A stretch of DNA of 64,000 nucleotides from contig OX578146.1 of NCBI GenBank assembly GCA_951213105.1, positions 56,613,069-56,677,068 on the forward strand, given 5' to 3'. The first letter of the stretch is position 1. Each line of letters opens with the position of its first letter. The notes below the pieces were generated by a model. The model was not told where the DNA came from. It worked only from the letters and a program-made list of their open reading frames with translations, and did no database searches. The position numbers were made by a program, and so were the translations under genes. Source of the stretch: Amaurobius ferox. Lineage: Eukaryota; Arthropoda; Arachnida; Araneae; Amaurobiidae. Of this stretch, positions 10,963-21,874 are shown in pieces.

Positions 10963-11510
10963 AAAAATATGCGTGTGGCAAATGTGCCTTCCAGGACCCA
11001 ATCATTTGCAAAATATGCACTGAAAATGATTAAGGTTTGCATATTGTTTATTTCTAAATTCAGGAATAAATGCGGATTTTGTTCTCTTATTTTATTCATT
11101 TATAATTGAATAAATAGACAAATTAGAACCGTTATTTTAACTAAATTGTTTTATTCACACACCAAATTGTACTAAATGGTATATTTTTGCTATAAATACA
11201 TCGTAAAATATATAACTTTTTTATGACAGGCCATTTGGCCCTCTGTGGTAGAAATAGGTTTACATTAAATATCGGTAGGTTTAGTGTTAAATTAAATTGA
11301 TTTCATATAAATAAAATATATAAATTCATTATTGAGTGAAAGAGTGAAGGAAATTATAAGTATTCAGAATTAACCATGTCAGTAAAGAGACTTCAAATCT
11401 CCGGATTTTTTAGATGAAGTTTTAAATGATGAAGTGAGAATTCACCTTTACCTTCATGTTTTAAACAATACAGTTTATGCTAAACTAGTTGCTATTCGGA
11501 AACACACCTA

Positions 11511-11512
<2 letters not shown>

Positions 11513-11572
<60 letters not shown>
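11513..11572 (+). repeat. (AT)n microsatellite
   Basis: An uninterrupted AT run of about 60 nt. The same position relative to H1/piggyBac in the other copy (54,605-54,664) also has an AT run, after which the two copies stop resembling each other. Confidence 0.95.
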
Positions 11573-11574
<2 letters not shown>

Positions 11575-12276
11575 TATAAATACAATTACGTATGAAAACC
11601 AAAGATCCAAGAAATAGTAAGACGCAATTGCTGCTCTATCTAACCCTTGATATATGTCGTAAAAAAGTAAAATATTGAATAAAGTGGAAGAGTTGTGTTT
11701 ACGGGGTTGCAGAATGGTCAAGGGGGATTGTGACCCCTTTTCCTGGTTTAAGCGTGCTTTTAATCCTAGGAAACACTCCCAGAAACCATTGCACGCCTGA
11801 AACAACAATCAACAGTATGCAAGGGGAAAATACAGAATCCTGAAAAGTTAAAGCAAAAGTACATTGAAAGCAGGAATTATATGAAATTTAATCCATACCA
11901 GATGTGAATTGCAATAAAGCGAGTATTAGTGGAAAATGCGATCTGTGTGGAATACGAAGTCAAATATCCCTAGACTGATTTTAATATATAGATAAACAAC
12001 TGCTTACAAATGCAGTATTATATTGGATAGCCAAGCCAAGCCAAGACGCTTCATTACGAGCTTCCTGGGACAAAGTCCCTCACGCCCATATCGAAAATAA
12101 TATTGTCCACTGTAAGTAGGTTTTTCAATATAGCAATGCGATCAGATAGCAATCTGCCTCTTGGGGTTACTTGTGGAAGTCGGTGGTGGCTGCTGGATTG
12201 CCACCTTCGTCCTGGAATGGCTGCTGATGGCTGTAAGAGGAAAGGGGGCGGGGCCAGGGTGGGCCAATACAAAATC
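11573..12276. other. no recognised gene
   Basis: Contains a short direct repeat CCAAGCCAAGCCAAG near 12,030 and a GC-richer part (12,050-12,260) that is open on the minus strand for 74 codons but shows no motif I recognise. Confidence 0.4.
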
Positions 12277-13050
12277 ACCGAATTGGTGAGAGCTTATAAG
12301 TTAAGTCCAATTATGACGTACGGTTCTCCTATTTGGGGTACCGCAGCTGAGACTCACCTTAGGAAACTTCAAGTCATTCAAAATAACGCTTTGCGTTCGT
12401 TTGCAAATCTTCCGAACTACGTCCGGTTAGAAATTTTGCATAAAGACCTCCAAATTAGGCCTGTTTTGGCACACGTCAAAAAGTTATCCATTAAATTTCA
12501 TAGAGGTCTGAGAAGTGTCAAAAACCCTACGTTAGACAATATCCATCGTTACCATCCTCGTAACCCAAGGGCGCAAAAGCGCCCTCGGTCGTTACCTGGA
12601 AGACCGGTACGTGATATTTATTTCCGCCCTAAAAAGCGGAGGCGTCTAACATAGTCTTTTTTCTTCTCTGTTTATGGTGCAACGTTCTAGCTTTTTCTGT
12701 GCTTCTCCCTTGCTTTTGGGAATTCTCGCGTTATTCATAAGCTTTCCTTAAATTTTATGTATAATGTATTTATATGTCGGACTCTCATTGCTCAAGGCCC
12801 TGCACCTCTCTTGGTGCACCTCTGTTTCCCCATTCTTCCTCTTCTCTACTGTGCGCTCACTTGGGCCTCAGTCCTTTCTTTATGAAGAGTCGGGTATCGG
12901 CATGATGTTGTCTTCCACCCGAGCTTCCCTTTATTTTCTTCTATCATCTTATGAACTCCTTTTTCTTGTATCTTCCTTTTCGCCTGAAGTTTAAAGGGGG
13001 GATTACTATCCTCTCCTGGGCACTTCACTAATCCCACCCTGCCTTGAGCC
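12277..13050 (+). pseudogene. Jockey-like LINE C-terminal fragment
   Basis: The frame to 12,654 reads YGSPIWGTAAETHLRKLQV, NNALRSFANLPNYVR, then a basic tail with RNPRAQKRPRSLPG and KKRRRLT. This is the typical end of Jockey-clade ORF2 (SPVWG..A..H...LQ..QN..LR). RT core motifs are missing, so it is 5'-truncated. It differs clearly from the element next to it and so comes from another lineage. About 400 nt of untranslated sequence follow. Its 3' end meets the 3' end of the minus-strand element at about 13,050-13,140, so the two fragments are tail to tail. Confidence 0.8.
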
Positions 13051-13059
13051 TTATAAGTT

Positions 13060-15168
13060 AAGTTACAATTTACGCTTAAAGTTTACAATTAACAATTAAA
13101 TAAACCAAAAATATAATACACAATCCACAGTTCTAGAAAAAGAAAGGCCCTTAACGGCACACAAAACAATTAATTCAATTTAAGTTTACTAGTCAAATGA
13201 CTGATTGCCTGTTCAAGACCGGGCTGGCATTAAATTCGCGAGCAAGCAAGTAAAAGTACAAGGATTGAGGGCGAATCAGAATTCTCCATTTCACTTCCAG
13301 TCCTGCCGGAGCATTTCTGGAGTAAAACAAGGCTCCGTCAGACGACGCCCGGTGGGCAAGGTTAGGAAACGCCTGCCTGGGGCATAGAGAATCTGGGGCG
13401 CTTCCACGGTGGAGCCGCAGGCCCGGAAAGAAGGTGTCTAGGCCTTCTTTTCCTAAGGTAGGAAGGTGTCGAAGTGTCATAGCTACTGTCCACATCACTC
13501 AGGCAGGGTTTGCTAGTGTTTTTCCTGAAAAAATTTAGTGAAGTTTTCCGAATCTGCCCAGAAACGTGTGGGACTTTAAGGTCAAAGTGAATTCCTTCGT
13601 TCTGGACATACCGGGGTGCGTTAACAATACAGCGCAGAACCTTATTTTGGAAGACTTGCAGTTTCTGTATGTGTCTTTTTGCAGCTGGTCCCCAAACTGG
13701 ACAGGCATACAAAAAGGCAGGTGCGATGATTTGTTTGTAGATGAGAAGTTTGTTGTAAAGGGACAAATGAGATTTTCTACCGAGAAGTGGGAGGAGGGCT
13801 CTGAAAGTAACATTAGCAGTAGCAGTCTTGTTTTGGATGTGCTCCCTGAAAATCATCTTCTCGTCAAGTGTGACGCCGAGGTATTTTACAGAGGATAAAA
13901 AGGGGATCGGATCATTGAAAATATTAAGGGAGAAGTTAATACTAAGTTCTCGGTAGTTCGGACGAAATATAACGACTGCACTCTTGGACGGATTAATTTT
14001 GATTCTCCAGGTCACGAGAGCCAGTGCTCAAGGCTATTATTTATGTAACTTTGTAGTATGTTAATAGCGTTGAGTGGTGAGGAGCTTCTATAAATCAGGG
14101 CTGCGTCATCTGCAAAGATGGCCAGCTGTGCTTGTGGGATCCTAGGGATATCATTTATAAATAAGTTGAAGAGAAGCGGACTCAGATTTCCGCCCTGTGG
14201 CACCCCGGCTCTGATTGGCCGAAAAGAGGAGAAAGTTTGTTCAACTCGAACGCGGAAAGAACGATTAGTGAGATACGAGTTGATGAGAGTCAAAAGTTGA
14301 GTCGAAATACCAAGTCGGACCAGCTTGGTGAGCAGACCCGGAATAAAGGTTTTATCAAAAGCCTTGCTTATGTCGAAAAATACTATGCTGGTAAACTGCT
14401 TGTTGGTAGCGTTTTTGTGAATAGTTTCTACTACACGCACGAGTTGGGAGTGCGTGGAAAAATCAGATCGAAAGCCGTGCTGTTCTGGAATTAAGATATC
14501 TTTCGATCTGCAGAAACTAGTCAAACGACTAAGCAACACTAACTCAAAAATTTTGGAAAGGCTTGAAAGAAGGCTGATGGGTCTGTAGCTTTCTGCTAAG
14601 TTAGGATTTTGACCATTTTTGAACAGAGGGATGACGTCAGCAGTCTTCCAACTCTGGGGAAAGTAGCGAAGTTCCAACATATGATTAAGAAGCACGATGA
14701 GCCAGCACTCATAAGCCAGGGGGAGGTTTTTCAGCATTCTATTGCTGATCTTATCAGAGCCGGGTGATTTCTTTACTTTGAAGCTGTGAATTATGTGATG
14801 AACTTCAGCCAAGTGTATGGGATCCAGATCATTTGGTGTTTGTACGTTAAGTGCATTCTGATTGGTCTGTTGGAAATCGTGTAAAGTGCTTGTGTAGGTA
14901 TGGCTGAAGTTAGAGTCTACGTGTGGTGAAAATTGGAGTTCCAAGCTGTCTGCAATTGCATTGGCTTTTTTCTCCGCAGTCTGGGCGAGAGAGTTAGGGC
15001 CATTAATGGGCGGAATTGATGTTTTCGTGGTTCTCATGTTTTTTGCTGTTCGCCAGAGACTGTGATTCGTGGGTGTAAGTCCCTCAAGGTGGGTGCGCCA
15101 GCGTTGCTGGGTGTGAGTTTGAATCATAGCCTTGACCTCGCTATGGAGATTACGGAGCTGCGTTACAG
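13060..15168 (-). pseudogene. Jockey-clade LINE, nearly intact reverse transcriptase, one frameshift
   Basis: Read on the minus strand, 15,127-14,012 gives 371 residues. They include KKSPGSDKISNRMLKNLP, SWKTADVIPLFK, SYRPISLLSSLSKIFE, EQHGFRSDFST, FFDISKAFDKT, AGVPQGGNLSPLLFN and FADDAALI. The next frame, 14,015-13,362, continues with WRIKINPSKSAVVIFRPNYR and ends near LRKRRPRHLLSGP. The catalytic FADD is kept. The two frames overlap by 4 nt because of an apparent 2-nt insertion at about 14,013-14,020, judged against the plus-strand copy near 757, which reads straight through. The 5' side is cut at about 15,168, leaving no endonuclease domain or ORF1. Apart from that frameshift it is the least decayed LINE in the window. 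Confidence 0.9.
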
Positions 15169-15315
15169 TGTATCCAAAATGTGAGAGGAGTTATATTGTA
15201 GTAATTCTTCGAAATTAGCATAATTTTCTTCACTGTATTTTTTTTTTACAATATGCAACATAATAGTGTTTGATGAATCGGCAGGATATGACTGCTTCAA
15301 AGACCAATTGACAAC

Positions 15316-15630
15316 TTATTGTAAGCATATATTAATCAGTTCACTGGTAGAGTCCAATTGTCGGTATCTGGTAAATTGATTAACTATCAAATTACGTTGA
15401 ATACTTATACTCAAATCGGTATTCCAATTAGTGACATAATTGATTTTGCAATCAAAGTTATGTCTTTTATCAAAAATCCAGTAACATAGTTTATCATTAT
15501 GATCATAGCAAATAGTTATATCTAGGAAATCGACCTCCTCCATATCATTGCCAGCAGATTCTATGAGTTCTAAATTAGGGGGATAAAATCCAAAGTCAAA
15601 TACATTAGATCTATCTGTTATGCCAATCAA
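15316..15630 (-). pseudogene. reverse transcriptase-like fragment of uncertain element class
   Basis: This 104-residue minus-strand frame reads FYPPNLELIES, VDFLDITICYD, CYWIFDKRHNFDCKIN and NQFTRYRQL. The order YPxxLxL / FLDLxI / DKRxxF / QxxRY matches the part after the catalytic centre in a group of invertebrate RT-like proteins often annotated only as RT-domain proteins. No catalytic motif is in the fragment. Upstream on that strand it ends at a perfect hairpin (15,623-15,650). Confidence 0.45.
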
Positions 15631-15650
15631 TACATCATTGTATTGATTGG
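15623..15650. repeat. perfect 12-bp hairpin
   Basis: CCAATCAATACA, loop TCAT, then TGTATTGATTGG. It sits where the RT-like fragment ends, just before H1-related sequence begins. Confidence 0.9.
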
Positions 15651-15689
15651 TATGTATTGATACATGATGTGAAATTATGTTTAATTATG

Positions 15690-16452
15690 TTTATTATTAA
15701 TATAAATAGGTTGTTTCTGTTAACAATAAACTTTGTGAATTTGTTTAAAAAAATATTCAAAACTGTAAAAAAAAATAATAAAAATGTGGCAGTGAAAGTT
15801 GTGCAGCTAGATTTTAAATTTTGAATTTGGCGATCTAAATTATCTAATAAAAAATAATGAAAATAATATTGCCAAAATATAAGCATTTACAGCAAGAACC
15901 GATAAAATATTGCTCTACGAATAAATTTGTTATAATAGTTATTTGAAACTATAACAAGAAAGATCAATCATGCATACAGCATTGATTAAGAAACACTTTC
16001 CAACTGAAATGCAAATTCATTTATACACCTATCAAATGTGATGCAGTCAGCACTGAGATTTTTTTTTTATGATCACAGTACTATAGTAATTTATATTATT
16101 TGAAAACTTGAAACTTCGTCAATATAATCAATGTTAGATACACAAATTGTACTTCATCCAAATGAAGTTATCGTAATATAAATCTTTGCCCCTCTTTGGA
16201 AAATCAATGAAGATATATCATTTACTTTCGCGTCTCTCAAGAACTAATTGATTTTGCGTGAGAAAAAGTCAGCAACACTTATACAACTCATCATAAAATT
16301 GCTGAATTTGTTTACACGCTGCATACTTAGAATAAGCTTCGTTGCAGAATTAATCAAAGTTTAGTGATCATTTAAAATAAAGAAAATTAATTGCGTTGGC
16401 ACAGAGTTTAGATACATAAGTAATACGCAAAAATAAAGCGGTTTTATTACGG
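15690..16452 (+). repeat. H1 repeat, copy 2, left part
   Basis: Aligns by eye with 55,506-56,215 (TTGTGCAGCTA, GAATTTGGCGAT) and with 6,270-6,755 (GTTGGCAC/GCAGA words). Interrupted by the nested element N2 at 16,453; the right part resumes at 18,670. Confidence 0.7.
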
Positions 16453-16466
16453 ACTAGCCCTCTTCG

Positions 16467-16755
16467 AAGGGCGCGGTAGCCCTGTGGTTAGCGCGCTGGA
16501 GTTGCACTCGGTAGGCCCGGGTTCGATTCCAGCCACTGCCCAAACTGCCGCCGTGTTCACGCGGAGTACGATCACGTTAAACATGTGGGTCCGTAAGTCC
16601 TTCCGAGAGGTTGGTGGTAGGGGAAGGAGGGTACGGTCCCTGTGGATGCCTCCCCCACTGGGTTCCGGTCTAAATTGGGTGGCACTTCCCGGTCGTCCAA
16701 ACAGATACCTTACACCTTTCTGGTAGGTCGGACGGTCTGGGTCGAAGAAGAAGAA
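16467..16755 (+). mobile_element. tRNA-headed SINE with (GAA)n tail
   Basis: The head (GCGCGGTAGCCCTGTGGTTA, GGTTCGATTCC) has tRNA-like A and B boxes, followed by the common body and hairpin tail. The final repeat is GAA rather than CAA. Flanking GGACTAGCCCTCTTCG at 16,451-16,466 and 16,756-16,771 is a perfect 16-nt duplication covering the start of N2. Confidence 0.9.
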
Positions 16756-16817
16756 GGACTAGCCCTCTTCGGCGACCAGTCTGTTCGCTACTCTTGAAAA
16801 TTCTGAACGTGGCAAAC

Positions 16818-17565
16818 TCTCTGGCGCGACCTACCAGAAAAGTGTAAAGTAACTATTTGGACGGCCAGGAAGTGGCACCAAATTTTGACCCGAACCCAGT
16901 GGGGGGTAGCATCCACAGGGAACGTACCCTCCTTCCCCTACCACCAACCTCTCAGATGGACTTACGGGCCCATATGTTTAACGTGATCTTACTCCGCGTG
17001 AACACTGCGGCAGTTTGGGCAGTGGCGGGAATTGAACCCAGGCCTACCGATTGCAATACCCGCACACTAACCACTGGGCTACTGCGACCTCCGTGACAAT
17101 CTCCATAACTTTCTTTTTATTCACCCAATTTGGACCGGAACCCTGTGTGGAAATCATCCACAGGGACCGTATCCCCCTTCCCCTACCACCAACCTCTCGG
17201 AAGGACTTACGGACCCACATGCTTAACGTGATCTTACTCCGCGTAAACACGGAGGCAGTTTTGGGAGTGGCGGGGATCGAACCCGGGCCTACAGAGTGCA
17301 ATGCCCGCGCGCCAACCACTGGGATACCGTAACCTCCGCGACAATCTTCATAACGTTCTTTTTATTCACCCAATTTAGACCGGAGCCCAGTGGGAAAGTC
17401 ATCCACAGGGACCGTACCCTGCTTTCCCTACCACCAACTTCTCGGAAGGACTTACGGACCCACATTTTTAACGTGATCTTACTCCGCGTGAATACGGCGG
17501 CAGTTTTGGCAGTGGCGGAAATCGAACTCGGGCCTACAGCGCGCAGACTTCCCGCGCACTAATTT
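16818..17565 (-). repeat. three SINE pieces in tandem, reverse strand
   Basis: One nearly full and two 3'-shortened minus-strand SINE copies follow one another, joined by the same linker (GACAATCTCCATAACTTTC / GACAATCTTCATAACG). The last two repeat at 242-nt spacing (CACCCAATTT near 17,122 and 17,364). This is a tandem duplication of a truncated SINE with its flank, not separate insertions. Confidence 0.8.
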
Positions 17566-17635
17566 AAATTTTATAATGACCATATGCTAAATTCTTAATT
17601 CCATCATCCTCATTCCATTGTTCCATCGTTCCATC

Positions 17636-17880
17636 ATATCGTTCTATCATTTAAAATATCCATAAAATTAAAATATCCATCGTTCCATCATTTAAAATAT
17701 CCATAAAATTAAAATATCCATCGTTCCATCATTTAAAATATCCATAAAATTAAAATATCCATCGTTCCATCATTTAAAATATCCATAAAATTAAAATATC
17801 CATCGTTCCATTATTTAAAATATCCATAAAATTAAAATATCCATTTAAAATAGCCATAAATTAAAATATCCATTTAAAAA
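17636..17880 (+). repeat. 41-bp tandem repeat
   Basis: Unit begins CCATCGTTCCATCATTTAAA; starts at 17,677, 17,718, 17,759 and 17,800, exactly 41 nt apart, with shortened units on both sides. Confidence 0.92.
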
Positions 17881-18660
17881 ATCCATATCATTCCATCATT
17901 TAAAATAGAAATATAATCATTTCACCCGATGTATACAATACATCACCACAATTCAATCCACCATAATTCAATCATTTAAATTTAATAATGACCATATGCT
18001 AAGCTCTTAATTCCATCATTTAAAATAACCTGATCCGATGCACGATCTCGATGGACACGGCGAGATGGCTGCGCGCGCAGGGGAAGTGGGAAGTCGGAAC
18101 TCTTCGCCGTGAAGTCGTCGAGAAATTTAAAATCATTACTTCTTTAAAATCAGGATCGGGCTGCTATTTATAATTTTTTCTTGACGAGTTTGGGCTTGTA
18201 AGAAAGCCTGATGTTTGAACTTTCTAAAAATGTAAATTATTAGTCGAAAACCTCGCTACTTTTTTTAATGCGAGGATTTAAATACGAAAGTTCGTTTTTT
18301 TTTAGACGAAAGTGACTTTTGTTTTAAAATCTTTAAAAAAGATTAGAATTTGTCCGTGAGATTTGAAATTGATATATTTTTACTCGCAATTGTCTGCTCT
18401 TTCTGGTCGTGTGATTTGTTTTTTTCTATGACGTCTGGATGGTGGAGAAAAAAGGGTGGAAAATGGCAAAAAAGGTCGAAATCGCATAAAACATTAATAA
18501 CAAAAAATAATAATTCAAATTTTAAAAATCGGTTTTCACGTGTCCCCTTGCCTCCCCCCCCCGGGCCTCCGATTGTCAAATTTCGTAGCTCTCCGACGCG
18601 CGGTCGCTGAACCTATAGTGTATAAGACACACACACAGACAGACAGATATTGCTTTTTAT
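17881..18660 (+). other. interior of N2, no gene
   Basis: AT-rich with one GC-rich patch (18,045-18,120, with GCGCGCGCAG). Open frames here have no recognised motif. Ends in ACACACAC and GACAGACA runs. Confidence 0.5.
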
Positions 18661-18669
18661 TATATAGAT

Positions 18670-19746
18670 GCTACACTAAATTTACATTTAAATAATCTTT
18701 AAATATCACGATCTTGACACAGCGGAAAAGAAAAGTATGCCATATTTTTTTTTTTTGCAATGAGTGACATGATCTCTTCATATATCATATTTTCATTTAC
18801 TATTCCAATTTTCTTTTAAAAAACTACCAAACATATCTTGCTAAACATTTTTTGACACATTTTACATTATAATTTGAATATTCTCTAAAACATTCCAAGC
18901 AATTTATGAATTTTAAATTCGCTTAAAAATATTTGAAACATTGGCTCCCATAGGGTTCAATGTAATTCATCTATTATTGCAAATATGTATTTAAAAATGA
19001 CGTAATTCCCTTACTTTATTAAAAGCGAATAATGTAAATAAACCCAACATGTTATTCATGCCACTCGGGAAAAACTAATAACGTCCGTAAATTATATTGA
19101 AATTATGTTGCCATGTATTAGTCATGTATGTGGCCACGCCCACATTGGGTGACTCCCATTTTGTGCTCACCTATTTTTTCCTTAGGAGTTTTCTTGGGAC
19201 ATTGGATTAATTTTGGATAGCAATTATTTGGAAACAATACGAAACACGAGGGTAAATTTTTAATCAGTAGGTTTCTTTCGAAATCACTATTTCCGCAGGT
19301 TCTTAAATGATTCAGAAAAAATACAAAAATTTAAATAAATTTTCGGTGTGGATTTCATGTTGGAAAAAATTTTGCCCTTTCAAGCCAAAATTTTATTTTA
19401 ATTATTGTTTAACAGATCCTAAGTAAAACTTTTTAACTTCAGCCATTTGAGCGGTGTGTATTAAAGCCCAAAATGGATAAAATGATTCTATCTCTTCAGA
19501 AAGAATGAGAAAAATAAAAGTGAAGTATTTTTTTATATGTTCCATATACACCTGTAATATTCGAAAAATATATAGCATATAAAAAAAGACTTTCGTTTGA
19601 CCAAACGTTCGAAATATAAGAATATTTCATCCAGAAAACTGCGTCAAATGTAGCCGCAGCTAATTTCAATAAATAGAAAACGTAATCGCGGGTTATTCCC
19701 TCCAGCACACGATTTTATTCTAGTAATAACCAAATAATTATGTAAC
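18670..19746 (+). repeat. H1 repeat, copy 2, right part
   Basis: Resumes the alignment with 6,770-8,970 (CAGCGGAAAAG, GATCTCTTCATATAT, GTATTAAAGCCCAAAA, TAACCAAATAATTATG). The SINE present in H1 copies 1 and 4 is absent here. Confidence 0.7.
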
Positions 19747-19765
19747 ACTAAACCTACCACGACTG
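19743..19765 (+). repeat. left end of a third piggyBac-like copy
   Basis: GTAACACTAAACCTACC sits at the same H1 position as the left ends at 8,971 and 51,305. I could not find a matching right end, so the element is decayed or cut. Confidence 0.55.
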
Positions 19766-20651
19766 TTCAAATGAATTCCACCATTTCTATCATTCGTAAT
19801 TTACATACAATCGCCCGTAACCTACATCTGCATATATATTCCCAGATTTATAATTCACTGGCCTGTTTGTGTATATTAACAATATTTAAGTTATTTTCCC
19901 AGGTTTTAATACATTCATCCTATCTATAGTCTAACTTTACAGTGGAATTTGGAAATTAAAAGAAATTATTTTGCCTATGAATCTCCCACTACCTATTACT
20001 GAACAATATATTGAAATGCACACATCATTTTTTTATAAACAATTATATACTTATTGTGTTACGAAAAGTGTTAAGAAAGAATAGAAAATCAACGTTTGAT
20101 TGTAGAAGTAAAGTAAAATATGAAACAAAAAATCAGCAAAGAAGAATTTCAATATAAAATTTTCAAACCCCACCGGAACTAATTATTTCATAAAAATACA
20201 AAATTTTATTTCTTACACACACCCATTCTCCCCTAATCATAGTAATGCCAATTGGTATAATTTTTGCTGTGATTAATTAGGATAAAATATATTTACAGTG
20301 TCCCTCATGATGGAAATTTTTCCAAGATAACGATGATTGAAACCTTGACTTATAGCATTTAACCTGAACTGCAAATATGTAAAACTTACTTCTTATGGGG
20401 AACAAAAATCAATCTCTTTAAAGCAGAAAAACTGTAAATTGAAATTAGTTACCATTTAATTTTAACTAATTTGTTTTTCACTGATTTTTTTCAATCAAAC
20501 AAAAAATGAATAATAATAATTGAGATCTCAAGACGAATTTTTCATAAAAAATGTAAATTTGATGCAAAATAAGGGCAAAAACTCCATTTAATTAGAACAG
20601 CAAAATTATTTTTTTCATTAAGCGGGATGATGTTTTCAATGATTGACATTT
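19766..20651. other. AT-rich, no gene recognised
   Basis: No long frame, no clear repeat partner within the window. Confidence 0.5.
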
Positions 20652-21874
20652 TCCCTTTCCCTACATATGTAGTATAATGTATAGGAAAGTACTGTGATTT
20701 GGTAGAAAAATTCGAATTTGAGTTTTCGACTATACATAACGTTTCACTGATTCCTGAACTCGAATCGGACGTTTTTGAAGTGTAGTCTGTACATGTTTTA
20801 TTTTTTTATATATATTTATTCATATTTATGTGCGTCTGAGTTTGCGTGCTCGTGTATCACAGTGAATCCTGTGGAAATAATATCTAACGAACGAGTGGAG
20901 CGTTTCGAACGAAATTTGGTAAAATTATTTAATTGTAATTATTGAAAGTCTAATAATTTTAAACTGAAAGGAATGTTCAGAAGAACCTGAAAGTTTCGAA
21001 AGCAAGTGTGGAAATTTCCTTTAGATATCAGGATTTCCAATACCGATATATAAATAATAATTTCAAACGTAATTTTTTATTTAAATACGACTGACAAAAA
21101 TGGTAGACTAAATGTAGAATGCTAGAGTAAATCTCTCTCAAGATATCGTACATTTTACAAATACATTTATAAAAAAATGACATAAAAGTATTATTTCAAA
21201 TTTCATCTTTCAATTTTCATGTGTTTTAAAGGGAACCAATTTGATAACATCATTCTAGTGAAACTAGTTCGTTCATTTACCAGAAAAGATACTTTATATA
21301 ATAGTTTTGTATTCTGAAATCCGATAGTCCTCCCTCAATTATTTGTATATAAGAAAACCCCTTCTATTTAGCTGTGTGTAACGTTTGGCAAGAAAATCGG
21401 AGAAATTTGGTACTAATTTGGCAAAATATCGTTAACTTTGCGACGTTTTAAAGATGCAAAATTGACAAAAATATCACCATAATTAAAAAAACGACTCTAA
21501 ATGAACGAAAATGTTGTCAAATTGAAGAAAATAATAAACAGCGGATACTATCAATCTTGGTAACTGTCAAAACTCCCTAAAGCGTCTTATTCTGCAGTTC
21601 CTTTGCCCACTTTTATATGTGATAAAATTGTACTTATTGTGTGGCAAGTAAAATGTATTTATATATTATTTATTTATTTTTAAGTTAAGTTTGCAAAGTA
21701 CATTATTTAACAGGTTATTTGGAAATAGTTGTATAGGTTGTTATCCGGAATAGATGCCGATTATTCAATTCCACGATAAAAACATTCTGCGGTTGATTTT
21801 GTATTTCATGTTTTCGCTGTGAAAGACGTAAACTCACTGCATTATGTAGGAAATGTCGTGTTGCTCACATCAGT
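20652..21874 (-). mobile_element. family A element, copy 3, diverged
   Basis: Reverse orientation. The 3' hairpin end is near 20,652 and AATTCGAATTTGAGTTTTCG near 20,709. TTTGGCAAAATATCG-like words follow at about 21,415. The 5' end GTGTTGCTCACATCAG lies at 21,858-21,873 next to a T-run (A-run on the element strand). Confidence 0.65.

Larger units (their letters stand above)
8971..11290 (+). mobile_element. piggyBac-like non-autonomous element, copy 1
   Basis: TTAA occurs at both ends (8,971-8,974 and 11,287-11,290), followed inward by a 13-bp terminal inverted repeat CACTAAACCTACC. TTAA target duplication is the piggyBac signature. Inside are remnants of the two ends of a transposase: an acidic N-terminal frame (9,361-9,557, with GTDDEEEN) and a short Cys-rich C-terminal frame. 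The latter is at 10,965-11,033 with the order CGKCAF, DPIICKIC, and ends in TAA. The central catalytic domain is absent. A family A element (9,660-10,962) splits it. The sister copy at 51,305-54,354 sits at the same place in another H1 copy, so H1 and the piggyBac element were probably copied together. Confidence 0.85.
16453..18669 (+). mobile_element. N2, nested element with ACTAGC start and TATATAGAT end
   Basis: It interrupts H1 copy 2, starts ACTAGCCCTCTTCGGCG (itself split by a SINE) and ends GACAGACAGATATTGC then TTATTATATAGAT. N1 (47,504-50,125) has the same kind of ends, also inside H1. It carries three tandem reverse SINE pieces and a 41-bp tandem repeat. No protein motif. Class uncertain; such termini are common in invertebrate non-autonomous repeats. 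Confidence 0.65.
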
